From contig NC_077230.1 of the NCBI RefSeq assembly GCF_027887165.1, forward strand, positions 259,226,976 to 259,290,975: 64,000 bases of DNA. Reading direction: 5' to 3'. Shown here in pieces: positions 50,750 through 62,100 of the stretch. This DNA is from Monodelphis domestica. Lineage: Eukaryota; Chordata; Mammalia; Didelphimorphia; Didelphidae. The position numbers and the translations under genes are program-made. Within the stretch, counting starts at the first letter, position 1, and every line of letters begins with the position of its first letter. Under the pieces are notes generated by a model. That model ran no database searches, was not told the DNA's origin, and saw only the letters and a program-made list of their open reading frames with translations.

Positions 50750-51195
50750 TATATATACTAGTATTTATATAGCATCTAAGGTTTGCAAAACATTTTTCAT
50801 ATATAGTATTTCATTTGATACAGATATAACAGTATGATTTCTTCCTGTTTGTTTTTCAGTCATTTTTAAGTTATGTCTGACCATTCATATCCCAATTTGG
50901 GATTTTCTTGGTGGAGAGACTAGAGTGGTTTTCCATTTCCTTCTTCAGCTCACTTTACAGATACGAAAACACAGTCAAACAGGATGAAATGACTTTCCTA
51001 GGGGCACACAACTAGTAAGTGTTTGAGGCCATTTTTGAACTCAGATCATCTTGCCTCTAGGCCCTACCTGTCCCATCTCCATTTTATAGATGAGGGAATT
51101 AAGAGTGAAAGAGAATAAAACATGCAGCTACTAAGATTCTGAGGAAAGATTTGAACTCATTTCCTCCTGAATCTGTTACATTCTATTTACTATCC
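50750..51195 (+). repeat. MIR SINE split by another SINE
   Basis: 5' half 50,752-50,822 (GCATCTAAGGTTTGCAAAAC, TTTCATTTGATAC), 3' half 51,070-51,195 (CATCTCCATTTTATAGATGA, GGGAATTAAGAGTG, TTTGAACTCATTTCC). The interruption is the MAR1-type SINE at 50,835-51,066. Confidence 0.7.
50835..51066 (-). repeat. MAR1-type SINE, minus orientation, nested in MIR
   Basis: On the minus strand: CAAGATGATCTGAGTTCAAA, ACTTACTAGTTGTGTGCCCC, and the tail GGTCAGACATAACTTAAAAA with TGACTGAAAA. On the plus strand the diagnostic words are TTTTTCAGTCA and CCATTTCCTTCTTCAGCTCA. Confidence 0.75.
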
Positions 51196-51525
51196 CACCT
51201 AGTTCTTTGCATTAGCATGTAAGTATGCAGGTGGTACATGCATATAGCTAGCTCTACATTTATCTCTATGTCTCTATCTCATCTCTACACACATATTATG
51301 TATGCATACAGTGTGACTATCTACATAGCACATAATAAATATATATATACATATATACATATATATTTATGGTATATTTATAAATATATTTACATGCATC
51401 AATATGTATAGTTTATTACCACATAGAGACTGAATTGTTAATATGCATGGCTTCATGGCTATATGTATATAAATATTATATTATGTATCCCAATGTTTCA
51501 TATTGCAACATATATACTTATGCTT
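51196..51525. repeat. AT-rich low-complexity region
   Basis: 51,240-51,480 is dominated by TATATACATATATACAT-like words; no feature. Confidence 0.7.
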
Positions 51526-52431
51526 TGTGACAAGGAAATCATTTTAAAAGACTGATATATATTAATTTAAGGTCGCCAAGGAATTCAGCTATGTAATTCC
51601 TAAATGAAAACTCAAGTCGGCCGTCAACCTTTTATAGAGTTTAATTACAAACAAGAGGAAGAAAGGAATTAGAGCTATAGAGAGAGAGGGAGAGAGAAAG
51701 GGGAGAGAAGGGAATAGGGCTTAAATACCCCTTCTGTTTAGGCTGGGCCAAAAGGCCCAAGCCCTTAGGTAGCTAAGGCAAAGAAAGGAGATCAGTCCCT
51801 AATACTCACGTGACCAAAATGGAGAAACAGTCTCAGCGGCCTCCACCTCCAGCTTCCTTCAGAGCAGCACAACCTCTCAGAGCCAAAAAACTCTCCAACC
51901 CCCTCAGACCTCTCTATCTTTAAGGAAACCATCCAAGTTCCCTCCCCTCAGTTCTCACATCTACCAATCACTGTCCATCATTTTCCCTGTGCCAATGGTG
52001 GCTCTAGCTTAACCCAGGACCGCCCAGAGGTCTGTGGCTTTGCACATGTCTGTTGAAGGTCATATTCTCAAATAATTAAATCTTGATCCTTTGCTACAGC
52101 CCTTCCTAAATCCTGTTACCCTGACTAGGGTAGAGATTGGAATAATTAAATTTTGATCTATGCTGCAGCCCTTCCTAAATCCTGTTAGGACTGAGTAGGG
52201 TGGAGATTGCAATTTCCAAGATCTGGTTCTGTCATTCCAAGTATCTCCATTGTATCAATTCTAAAATCAATCATGACTCAAAGAAATTCCTGTTCTATGC
52301 TTAAGCATAGGTCAAAACCCTTTCCATTGTTCAGCAAAAGGTTTCTGTCCTAAAGTAATCTTAAGAAGGGAGGAGGAGGAACCTCCCATGCCAATGGGGT
52401 TCACATTCCAATAGAGTTCCCACTCTCAACA
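51526..52431 (-). mobile_element. LTR (ERV-type), inverted copy of the one at 1-342
   Basis: Fossil LTR of about 906 bp. On the minus strand it starts TGTTGAGAGTGGG (52,431) and ends TGTCACA (51,526); 51,526-51,836 is the reverse complement of 342-1. Parts: two 70-bp tandem copies in U3 (52,071-52,140 and 52,141-52,209), a TATA-like GTATTTAAG (near 51,729), a GA-rich tract (CT-rich in sense) at 51,671-51,713, and AATTAAA near 51,640. I found no TSD, so the outer edges may be a little off. No internal region. Confidence 0.8.
52071..52209 (-). repeat. 70-bp tandem duplication in LTR U3
   Basis: Two head-to-tail copies, each opening AATAATTAAAT and carrying CAGCCCTTCCTAAATCCTG and AGGGT(A/G)GAGATTG. 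Position upstream of the TATA-like site is where LTR enhancer repeats usually lie. Confidence 0.9.
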
Positions 52432-52949
52432 GGAAATTTTTCAAGTATGAAATTTCCCAATAGTGAAATTTCCAACATTTATAAGTCTAAGAAATTTTAA
52501 GGTTTACAGCTTATATATATACATATATGCACTTAGATATGAAGTAGTAATAAAAGGGCATTTATGCCAAACATATATGCATGTATTTACCTGTATATGT
52601 ATATACTCTGTGAAATATGTAAGTATATATGATATTCAAAAATATATGTAAAACAATTGCTGATTTCTCATTACTGGTCATTTTAAAATAGTAACAACAA
52701 AAAAAAACTCCTATCTAAACTAGGTCTTAAACCATTCTAATTTAGATTCAGACCAATTAATTATTGGCCTGGACTACCAGAAAACTAGTTCAACATCTCT
52801 GGAGGTTTTTGGTAAAAGTGATGACTGGACAGTGAAAAATTATTTTCTATTTTTTTAGCCTTTTGAAAAATAAAAGTGTTAATCACACATGTAGGCTCAT
52901 TTCCAGCACAGAAGCTCTAATGACAAGTTAGCTACTCACACCTCCCCTT
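52432..52949. other. Intergenic, AT-rich
   Basis: No gene supported; a TATATACATATATG patch at 52,512-52,640. Confidence 0.5.
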
Positions 52950-53265
52950 GCTTTAGTTGCTCTTCATCTTGAGGCTCTTCAAATACAGTCTCCCACAAGG
53001 CCTGATTCTGTTGCCTGTCCTGCTCAGTGACAACATGGGGAGGAGTGATCATGAAATGTCAAGGTTTACAGCACTACAATACCCAGATGACATGCTGTGG
53101 GAAAGCTTCACTATAACAAGCCCAGAACCCAAAATGTACCAGCTGTCTCTATGCCTGTCAGAAACAAGGACCCTAATGAAATCACTTTGGCTAAACCTCA
53201 ACTGAAAGGAACTGAGAAATAATGCTTTGGAGAGAAAGATTTTAAGGAAATGCCAAGAGGCCACT
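52950..53265 (+). mobile_element. L2/CR1-clade LINE reverse-transcriptase fragment
   Basis: Open frame 52,957-53,205 carries an RT palm signature: SLPQGLILLPVLLSDNMG (compare VPQGSVLSPLLFNIYM), ALQYPDDM (compare the catalytic QYADDT) and CLSETRTLMKSLWLNLN (compare CLEAVRSWMNRNRLRLN). The catalytic YADD is changed to YPDD. Similarity fades after K.GTEK near 53,220. An ancient fragment; the surviving 83-codon frame is probably chance. Confidence 0.65.
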
Positions 53266-53865
53266 TTATTTATGTCTGGGAAAGTTTTCTACTTGATTAT
53301 TAAAATATTCCATATTTGTGTGACTTTATTAGCCTTCTTGGGTTGTCATATAGGCGAGAATAGACATTCCAATTTGTTTCAACATAAAATGTTTGATAGT
53401 GTTCTACCTGGAGAATTTTCCTAGGTGATTTGCTATATACTGACATTCCCTGGCTGGAGCATTCAAAATAGCTGCTGTCACTGTTGAATATGCATCTACC
53501 CAAGGTGGCTGCCCCTCATGAGTTACAGGACTGGAGTTTCAGTAGTCTTGACAATAAATAACATTATACATGCTGGGCCATGAAAAGCTATAAAAAAAAC
53601 CCTATGGCAAGAAGATTAGGAGAGTGGTGTTCCTGTCCTGACTCTGATACCCATTCTGGGATCTTGTTCCACTTATTTTGTTTTCTCTCTCATTACATTA
53701 AAATAAAAAATCTATTAAAAACATTAATATCCATCCTACTTACAACCTAGAATGTCATAAGATAAAAACTACACAAACTACATATATTTACATATATGTT
53801 TATATGTGCATACTTACATACGACACATTTTTGTATATGTGTGTGTGCATACTTATAAATGTTAT
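53266..53865. other. Intergenic
   Basis: No gene supported. ORF-like stretch 53,227-53,424 has no motif. 53,775-53,850 is a TATATGT low-complexity patch. Confidence 0.5.
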
Positions 53866-54115
53866 CATTCATTCATTCATTGTCATGTTTGATTCTTCAT
53901 GATTGCAATGGCCATAGTTATTCATCAGACTTCCTTGATATGGATACTAGCATGGTTTGTCATTTCCAGGGTATCCAGTGGATCTTTTTGTCCTCCAGTT
54001 AAAAGGTCAAATAACGTTCAAAGAGACATACTCTTAGGATGTATCTAAATCTGGACTTGAACTCAGGTCATTCTGACTTCAGTACCAATGCTCTAAACAC
54101 TAGAGCTGCTTCTAT
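53866..54115 (-). repeat. MAR1-type SINE, minus orientation
   Basis: Plus-strand words GTCATGTTTGATTCTTCATG, GGTTTGTCATTTCCAGGGTA and TTGAACTCAGGTCATTCTGAC are the reverse complement of the MAR1-type order. Diverged. A TATATGTATATA patch follows at 54,120-54,225. Confidence 0.6.
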
Positions 54116-54249
54116 ACTCACAAATATATGTATATATACTTATAAATACATGCACATATATGTATGCATAAATATATAACTTTGCATAAATAGTATGTAT
54201 GTGAATATGTATATGTGATTGTGTGCTAAGTGACTTCACATTAAAACTA

Positions 54250-55242
54250 TTTATATTTTGTTTATTTTCTTGCCTTTTAAAATTTTTAGTTCTATATTTT
54301 CTTCTTTCTCACACTCCCATGCACTGGAAAGACAAGTGATAGTATATAAATTATATATGTGAAATCTTGCAAAAATAGTCTCATATTAGCCATATTGTTC
54401 AAAACAAAACAAAATATAATATGTTTAGTGAAAAAAGTACATTTTAATGTATATTCAGAGTTTACCACTTCTCCCTCTGGAGATAGATGTATTTTTCCAC
54501 CATGAGTCCTTTGAAATTGTCCCGAATTTTTGTACTAATCAAAGTGGACCCATCTTTCACAGTTAATCACCTTTACAACATTGCTATAACTCTGTACAAT
54601 TAGCAAGTGGTTCTTCTAACTTCACTTTGCATCAGTTTATATAGGTCTTTGTGTTTTTCTGATACGACCTCCCTTGTCATTTCTTAGACTAAAACAAAAA
54701 TCTATTGCAATGATTTGCAAACACTTGTTCAGCTATTCTCCTAAAGATGAGTATCTTCTTATTTTCCAATCCTTTGCCACCAGAAAAAGACATCATATCA
54801 ATACTTTTGTACATATGAGTGCTTTTCATTTTTCTTTAATCATTTTAGGTTATAGAACTAAAAATGATATTGCTGGGTCAAAGAATATGTAAGGTTTTAT
54901 ATCCTTTTGAGCACAGGTCCAGTTGTTCTCTAGAATGTTTGGGTCAGTTTACAACTCCTCTTTAACTGAATTTATGTCTTAATTTTCCCACATCCTCTCC
55001 AAGTGTTGTCATTTTCTTTTTCTGACATAACCATTCTGAGATGTGTAGGGTAGTCCCTCAAAGATTTTTTTTTTCCTTTCAATTTGTAATTCTCTAATTG
55101 TGAATTAGAGCACTTTTGAATGACTAGAGAGAGCTTTAATTACTTTGTTTGGGAACTGCCTCTTCATATCTTTTCACTATTTATCAATTGGGAAATGACT
55201 TGTATTCATACATTTGACATACTTCTCTGTATATTTGAGAAA
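54250..55242 (-). mobile_element. Old L1, 3' part (interrupted)
   Basis: 3' UTR (54,250-54,660; GGAGATAGATGTATTTTTCC) and the ORF2 C-terminus: 54,720-54,960 is antisense to the CPSIGEWLNKLW-type region (TTCAGCTATTCTCCTAAAGATG on the plus strand). More diverged than the inserted L1. Continues at 57,653. Confidence 0.75.
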
Positions 55243-57652
55243 TGAGGTCTTTTTTTTATTTAAACATTATTTTATTTGGTCGTTTTCATACATTATTCAT
55301 TGGAAACAAAGATCATTTTCTTTTCCTCCCCTTCCCCCCCCCCCAGCCATTCCCTCTCCCATAGCTGACGCATGATTCCACTGGTTATCACATGTGTTCT
55401 TGACTCGAACCCATTTCCCTATTGTTGGAATTTGCATTATAGTGTTCATTTAGAGTCTCTCCTCAGTCTTATCTCCTCCAACCCAGTTTATCCTATGCTT
55501 GTGGGTAGTATTTTTTTTTAGATCCCTGCAGATTGTTGAGGGAAATTGCATTGATACTAATGGAGAAGTCCATCACCTTCGATTGTACCACAATGTATCA
55601 GTCTCTGTGTATAATGTTTTCCTGGTTCTGCTCCTTTCGCTCTGCATCACTTCCTGGAGGTTTTTCCAGTCTCCATGGAATTCCTCCACTTTATTATTCC
55701 TTTTAGCACAATAGTATTCCATCACCAACATATACCACAATTTGTTCAGCCATTCCCCAATTGATGGGCATCCCCTCATTTTCCAATTTCTCGCCACCAC
55801 AAAGAGTGCAGCTATGAATATTCTTGTACAAGTCTTTTTGTCCATTATCTCTTTGGGGTACAAGCCCAACAGTGCTATGGCTGGATCAAAGGGCAGACAG
55901 TCTTTTATCGCCCTTTGGACATAGTTCCAAATTGCCCTCCAGAATGGTTGGATCAATTCACAACTCCACCAGCCATGAATTAATGTCCCCACTTTGCCAC
56001 ATCCCCTCCAGCATTCATTACTTTGCATAGCTGTCATGTTAGCCAATCTGCTAGGTGTGAGGTGATACCTCAGAGTTGTTTTGATTTGCATCTCTCTGAT
56101 TATAAGAGATGTAGAGCACTTTTTCATGTGCTTATTAATAGTTTTGATTTCTTTGGCTGAGAACTGCCTGTTCATGTCCCTTGCCCATTTGTCAATTGGA
56201 GAATGGCTTGATTTTTTGTACAATTCATTTAGTTCTTTATAAATTTGAGTAATTAAACCTTTGTCAGAGGTTTTTATGAAGATTGTTTCCCAATTTGTTG
56301 CTACCCTTCTGATTTTGGTTACATTGGTTTTGTTTGTACAAAAACTTTTCAATTTGATGTAATCCAGATTATTTATTTTGAATTTTGTAACTCTTTCTAA
56401 TTCTTGCTTGGTTTTGAAGTATTTCCCTTCCCAAAGGTCTGACATGTATACTATTCTGTGTTTGCCTAATTTTCTTATAGTTTCCTTCTTTATGTTCAAG
56501 TCATTCACCCATTTTGAATTTATCTTGGTGTAGGGTATGAGGTGTTGATCTAAGCCTAATCTTTCCCACACTGTCCTCCAATTTTCCCAGCAGTTTTTAT
56601 GAAATAGTGGATTTTTGTCCCAAAAGCTGGGATCTTTGGGCTTGTCATATACTGTCTTGCTGAGGTTGCTTGCCCCCAGTCTATTCCACTGATCCTCCTT
56701 TCTGTCTCTTAGCCAGTACAAAATTGTTTTGATGACCGCTGCTTTGTAATATAGTCTGAGATCTGGGACTGCAAAACCCCCTTCCTTTGTATTTTTTTCA
56801 TTATTTCCCTGGATATCCTTCATCTTTTGTTCTTCCAAATGAAGTTTGTTATGGTTTTTTTCTAAATCAGTAAAAAAATTTTTGAAAGTTCCATGGGTAT
56901 GGCACTAAATAGATAGACGAGTTTGGGTAGGATGGTGATTTTTATTATATTGGCTCATCCTACCCATGAGCAGTTAATGTTCTTCCAATTGTTCAAGTCT
57001 AGTTTTAGTTGTGTGGAAAGTGTTTTGTAGTTGTGTTCATATAGATCCTGTGTTTGTCTCGGGAGATAGATTCCTAAGTATTTTATTTTGTCTAGGGTAA
57101 TTTTGAATGGGATTTCTCTTTCTAGTTCTTGCTGCTGAGCTGTGTTGGAATTATATAGAAATGCTGATGACTTATGTGGGTTTATTTTGTATCCTGCAAC
57201 TTTGCTAAAGTTGTTGATTATTTCAATTAGCTTTTTGGTTGAAGCTCTAGGATTCTTTAAGTAGACCATCATGTCATCTGCAAAGAGTGATAACTTGGTC
57301 TCCTCCTTGCCTATTTTGATGCCTTCAATTTCTTTTTCTTCTCTAATTGCTACTGCTAGTGTTTCTAGTACAATGTCAAATAATAGAGGTGATAATGGGC
57401 ATCCTTGTTTCACTCCTGATCTTAATGGGAATGGATTTAGTTTATTCCCATTGCAGATGATATTAGCTGATGGTTTTAGATATATACTGTTTATTATTTT
57501 TAGGAATGACCCTTCTATTCCTATGCTTTCTAGTGTTTTTAGTAGGAATGGGTGTTGTATTTTATCAAAGGCTTTTTCTGCATCTATTGAGATAATCATG
57601 TGGTTCTTGTTGGTTTGCTTGTTGATGTGGTCAATTAATTGAGGTCTTTTTT
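55243..57652 (-). mobile_element. Young 5'-truncated L1 inserted into an older L1
   Basis: About 2.4 kb of the same subfamily as 34,579-40,977. TSD TGAGGTCTTTTTT is exact at 55,243-55,255 and 57,640-57,652. Truncated inside the RT domain (first readable [15 protein letters not shown]). ORF2 remains: 57,599-56,955 with LFADDMM, ended by CGA to TGA (56,955-56,957), then 56,838-55,573 with PDLRLYYKA, the CWRGC...H...C motif and CPSIGEWLNKLW. A seven-A tract (about 56,803) and neighbouring slips break the frame between them. The 3' UTR lacks about 41 bp present at 34,810-34,850. Roughly 2% different from the full-length copy by eye. Confidence 0.95.
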
Positions 57653-58295
57653 AGAAAAAAATTTTGTCAATTTTTTCATCATTATGATTACTGTGTTTTA
57701 TTCTCTATCCTATTTCTTCCTCTCTATCTTCTGAACATCATGTCCCCCAATTTGCTCTTTTTTCTATCAGTGCCACCTTTCTTCCTATCCCTTTCCCTCT
57801 CATTTTCCTCTAGAGTAAGGTAAATTTCTCTACATAACTGTATTTTCTTCCCTCTCTGAGGAAATTCCAGTAACAATAAAATTAATGTGCTCCCCTCTCC
57901 AGGTCTACCATATTCCATCCACTGTAAAAGCTCTTTCATACTTCTTCTATGTGAGATAAATTAACCCATTCTATTTCTCTCTTCCCCTGTCAGCCAATGC
58001 ATTAATTTTCCCATATCATCCCATCATATTCAATTCACATCTTTACCCTCTGTCTATGTATACTACTTTTAACTATCCTATTAATAATAAATTTTGAGTA
58101 TAAAAATCATCTTCCCATGTAGATATATAAAGAGTTTAGCATTATTAAATATATTTTGATTTCTATTTCCTGGTTACCTTTTTATGCTTCTCTTGAGTCT
58201 ATATCTGAGAGCTAGATTTTCTGTTCTGCTTTGATCTTTTCATCAAGATTATTTGAAAGTCCTCTGTTTTATTAAATATTCATTTCCCTCCTAAA
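57653..58295 (-). mobile_element. Old L1, 5' part: inter-ORF spacer and ORF1 3' end
   Basis: 57,710-58,140 matches the L1 inter-ORF spacer (AGAGTAAGGTAAATTTC, CATATCATCCCATCATATTC on the plus strand) and 58,165-58,295 the end of ORF1 (CTTTTTATGCTTCTCTTGAG, GAAAGTCCTCTGTTTTATTAA, ATTTCCCTCCTAAA). ORF2 from the C-terminal part to the start is missing between 55,242 and 57,653 once the younger insertion is set aside. So this older element had lost about 3 kb internally, or two fragments became adjacent. Confidence 0.7.
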
Positions 58296-59104
58296 GAATT
58301 GTGCTCACTTCTGCTCAGTGTGTGAAGTAAAATACCTCTATCTTGTCCACAACAGTGGATATTACAGAGTAATGTCATATCCAATGCCGTGGTGTCCCCT
58401 AGCATCCCCATGGGAGTCAATGTGCAATGTGAAGGAGGAGCTAGTGAGATTTAAAATTCAAGTGGACAAGGAGAAGCTATCATTTTTACTTCTGCTCTTA
58501 AACAAACTGACTCCCTGGGCTGACACTTGGAAAGCAGCAGCAAAAATTGGAGGTGACCATGCTAGACTCAAATCTGCACCTGATCTTACCTTAAATTAAT
58601 AAGACTGAAATTTCTCTCTCTTCATTTACCTCTCTCTCTCTCTCAACATTAAGAACTCTTTTGCACTTGAGAATGTAACCAGGATCCCCAACACCTTTAA
58701 AGGTACAAATGCTACTGTCTGCTAGTGCTCCTATTTATTCTATGACCAGGACAAAGGAATTAGACCTGGAAATGCATATGGACAATGCAATAATATTCTT
58801 TCAAATATACACAACAAAGAGACACTATATAATCTCTTTCTGAGCAGCTACAGACCTTCCTTACACTCTGTGAATTCTAGTTCAGGTCTTTCTTGCCGAT
58901 TTCAGTTGCCCCAAGGCATGTTGCTGCTAATGGGCCTGCCATAGTGTGCTGCATTGTACTCCACTTTCATCTGATTGAAAGATTTTTTTCAACCCAATTT
59001 TTGTGGGTTATAATGTCCCAGATTTTGTTTTGAGGCATTATATAATAGTTGTTTGGAAAGTAATGTGGAAGAAACCAGGTGGATCTGTGGTTTATTTTAT
59101 AGAT
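58296..59104. other. Unclassified segment between two old L1s
   Basis: More balanced base composition than its surroundings. Contains a 93-codon plus-strand frame (58,318-58,599; begins with an alternative start, ends SAPDLTLN) with no family I recognise, and a short (CT)n run at 58,630-58,644. No splice or promoter evidence. Confidence 0.4.
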
Positions 59105-62100
59105 TTTTTAAACTTTTTATTCATTTTAAGAGGCTTTATTTTTCTAATTAAATGCATTAACAATTTTCAATATGTTTCTGAAATTATAAGTTCTATATTA
59201 TTTCCCTCTAGACTTCCTTTCCTATTCCCAGAAATGTTAAACAATTTGATCTGGGTTACACATATATTCCCATGCAAAACTCAATTCTGTATTTGTCATT
59301 ATTGTAAGGGAATACCCATAAAAAACCAATAAAATATAAAATGAATAGGCATAAATAAATAAAATAGCAATTGAGCTAAGGGAAAATAAATTGGAAAGTA
59401 AATTAAAATGATTAGGCAAATAAACTAATGGTAAAATATACTTTGATCTCTACATCAACAGTTATTTCTGTAAATGTTGGATAACATTCTCTGTCATAAG
59501 ACCTTCAGAATTTACCTGTATCATTTTATTGCTGAGAATAGCTAATTTTTTCTCAGTTGATCTTTATACAGCATTACTATTATTGTGTCCAATGATCTTC
59601 TGGTTCTGCTTAGTTCATTCTGTATCAGTTCATGTAGGTCTTTTCAGATTTTCCTGAAATCACCCTCCTCATCATTGCTAACAGCGCAATAATATTCTAT
59701 CATCACCATATATCATGATTTGTCAGTCATTCCTCAAATGATGGGCATCTATTTGATTTCAAATTCTTTGCCAACACAAAAAGAGCTATTTTTTACAAGT
59801 GGATCCTTTCCCTTATTTGATCTCTTTGGGATACAGAGAAAATAATGTTATTATAGGAACCAAGGTTATACCCAATTTATAACTCTTCTTGGTCTACTTC
59901 AAAACTGTCTTTCAGAAAAAGTTGGATCAATTCATAGCATCAGTAGCAATGTATTAATATCTCAATTTTGCAACACCTCTTGCAACATTTATCATCTTCC
60001 ATTCCAATCATATTGGCCAATATGATATATGTGAGGTGGTAGCTCAGAGTTGTTTTAATTTGCTTTTCTCTGAATAACAATAAGTTAGGACATTGTTCAT
60101 ATGATTTTGGATTCCTTTAATTTCTTCATCTGAAAACTGCCTGTTATTTGTCAGTTGGAGAATGATATATAATTATAACTGTGACTAAGTTTTCTATATA
60201 TTTGAGAAATTGGACTTTAATCAGAGAATTTGGTAGAATTTTTTTCATTTTGTTGTTTCCCTTCTAAACTTGGTTTCATTTTTTTTATAAAACTTATTTA
60301 ATTTAGTAATATCAAAAGTATTCATTTATATCTTTTGGCATTTTCTGTCACTTGTTTGATCATAAATTCTTCCCTTCTCCAGAGATACAACATTCTATAT
60401 TCCCCCAATTTACTTATGGAACCACTATTAATGTTGAAAGCATATGCCTATTTTTGATCTTATTTTGTTATAAGTTGTGAGATACTGGTCTGAGCCTAGT
60501 TTCTGGTATCATTTTCCCAGCAGTTTTGTCAAATACCGATTTCTTATCCCAAAAGCTCTTGGGGTCTTTGGGTTAATCAAACACTAAGGTGCTAAGGTAA
60601 TTATTTATCTACTCTATTTCATTGATCCATCATTCTATTTTTTATCCATTACCAGCTGGTTTTGAAAATTGCTGTGTTATAATCTAGTTAGAGATCCAGT
60701 ACTATTAGGGAAAATTCATTCACATTTTTATTAATTTCCCTAATATTCTTGACATTTTCTTCTTCCAAATGATTTGTTATTTTTTAAGTTCTCTAAAATA
60801 ACTTTTTCATAAGTTTGATTGGTATGGCCCCAAATAAGTAAATTAATCAAATTAATTTAGGTTGAATTGCCATTTTATAATGTTACCTTCACCTATCCAT
60901 GAGCAATGTTCCCTCCAGTAGTTTAGATACAACTTTATTTTGGGGAAAAATAAGACCTGGGAATCTACTTACTAAAACAAACACAGGAATTATATGAATA
61001 CCACCATAAAACAGTTTTCACACAAATAAAGTTTTTCTGCCTTCAGATAATTTCTCTGGCTTGACAAGTAGATTCTTTAGTAATTGTTTTTTTTTATTTT
61101 CTAGAGTAATTCAAAATGGAATTTCTTCTATTCCTTGTTGCTGGGTTTTGTTACTATTATATAGAAATACTGATGAATTACATGGGTTTATTTTAAATAC
61201 TGCATCTTTATGAAAATTTATAAATTAAATGAACAAATTTTTAAAAAGTTTCTCTAGTATTCTCTAAGTATGTTATCATGTCATCTGCAAAGACTAATAG
61301 TTTAGTTTCCTCACTGCTGATTTTAATTCTTTCAATTTTTTCTTCTCTTATTATTAAAGTTATCATTTCTAGTGCAATTTTAAGTAATAGTGATTGTAAA
61401 GGACATTCTTGCTTTAGCCCTGATCTTATTGGGAAGGTTTCTAATTTATCCCCATTACAGACAATAATTACTGATGGTTTTAGTTAGATATTACATATGA
61501 TTTTAAGAAAAGAGGCATTTACTTCTGTTTTCTAGTGTTTTTAATAGGAACAGCTATTATATAATGTTGAAGTCTTTTTCTGCATCTATTAAGATAATCA
61601 CATGATTTCTATTATTTTGGTTATTGATATGGTCAATTAGACCAATATTTTTCCTAATATTAAACAGCCTTGAATACATGGGATGAATCCCACTTGATCA
61701 TAGTGAATGATCCCTGTGATATATTGCTATAGTCTTCCTGATAATATTTTATTTTAAAATGTTGTATTTATATTCAGTAATGAAATTGGGCTATAAATTT
61801 CTTTCTCTGTTTTTGCTTATCTTAGATTAGATATAAGCACCAAATTTGTATCATGAAAATAATTTCGTAGGATTCCTTCTTTTCTCGCTTTGCCAAAAAG
61901 TTTGTATAGTTATTGTTATTGTACAGTAATTAATTGTTCTTTAAATATTTGATAGAAATCACTTCTCAATTCATCTGGTCCTTGGGATTTTTTAAAGGAG
62001 TTCATTGATGGATTGATCAATTTCTCTTTCTAAAAAGAATTAAGTATTTTATTTCCTCTTTTATTAATCATAGCAATTTATATTTTCATAAATGTCTGAC

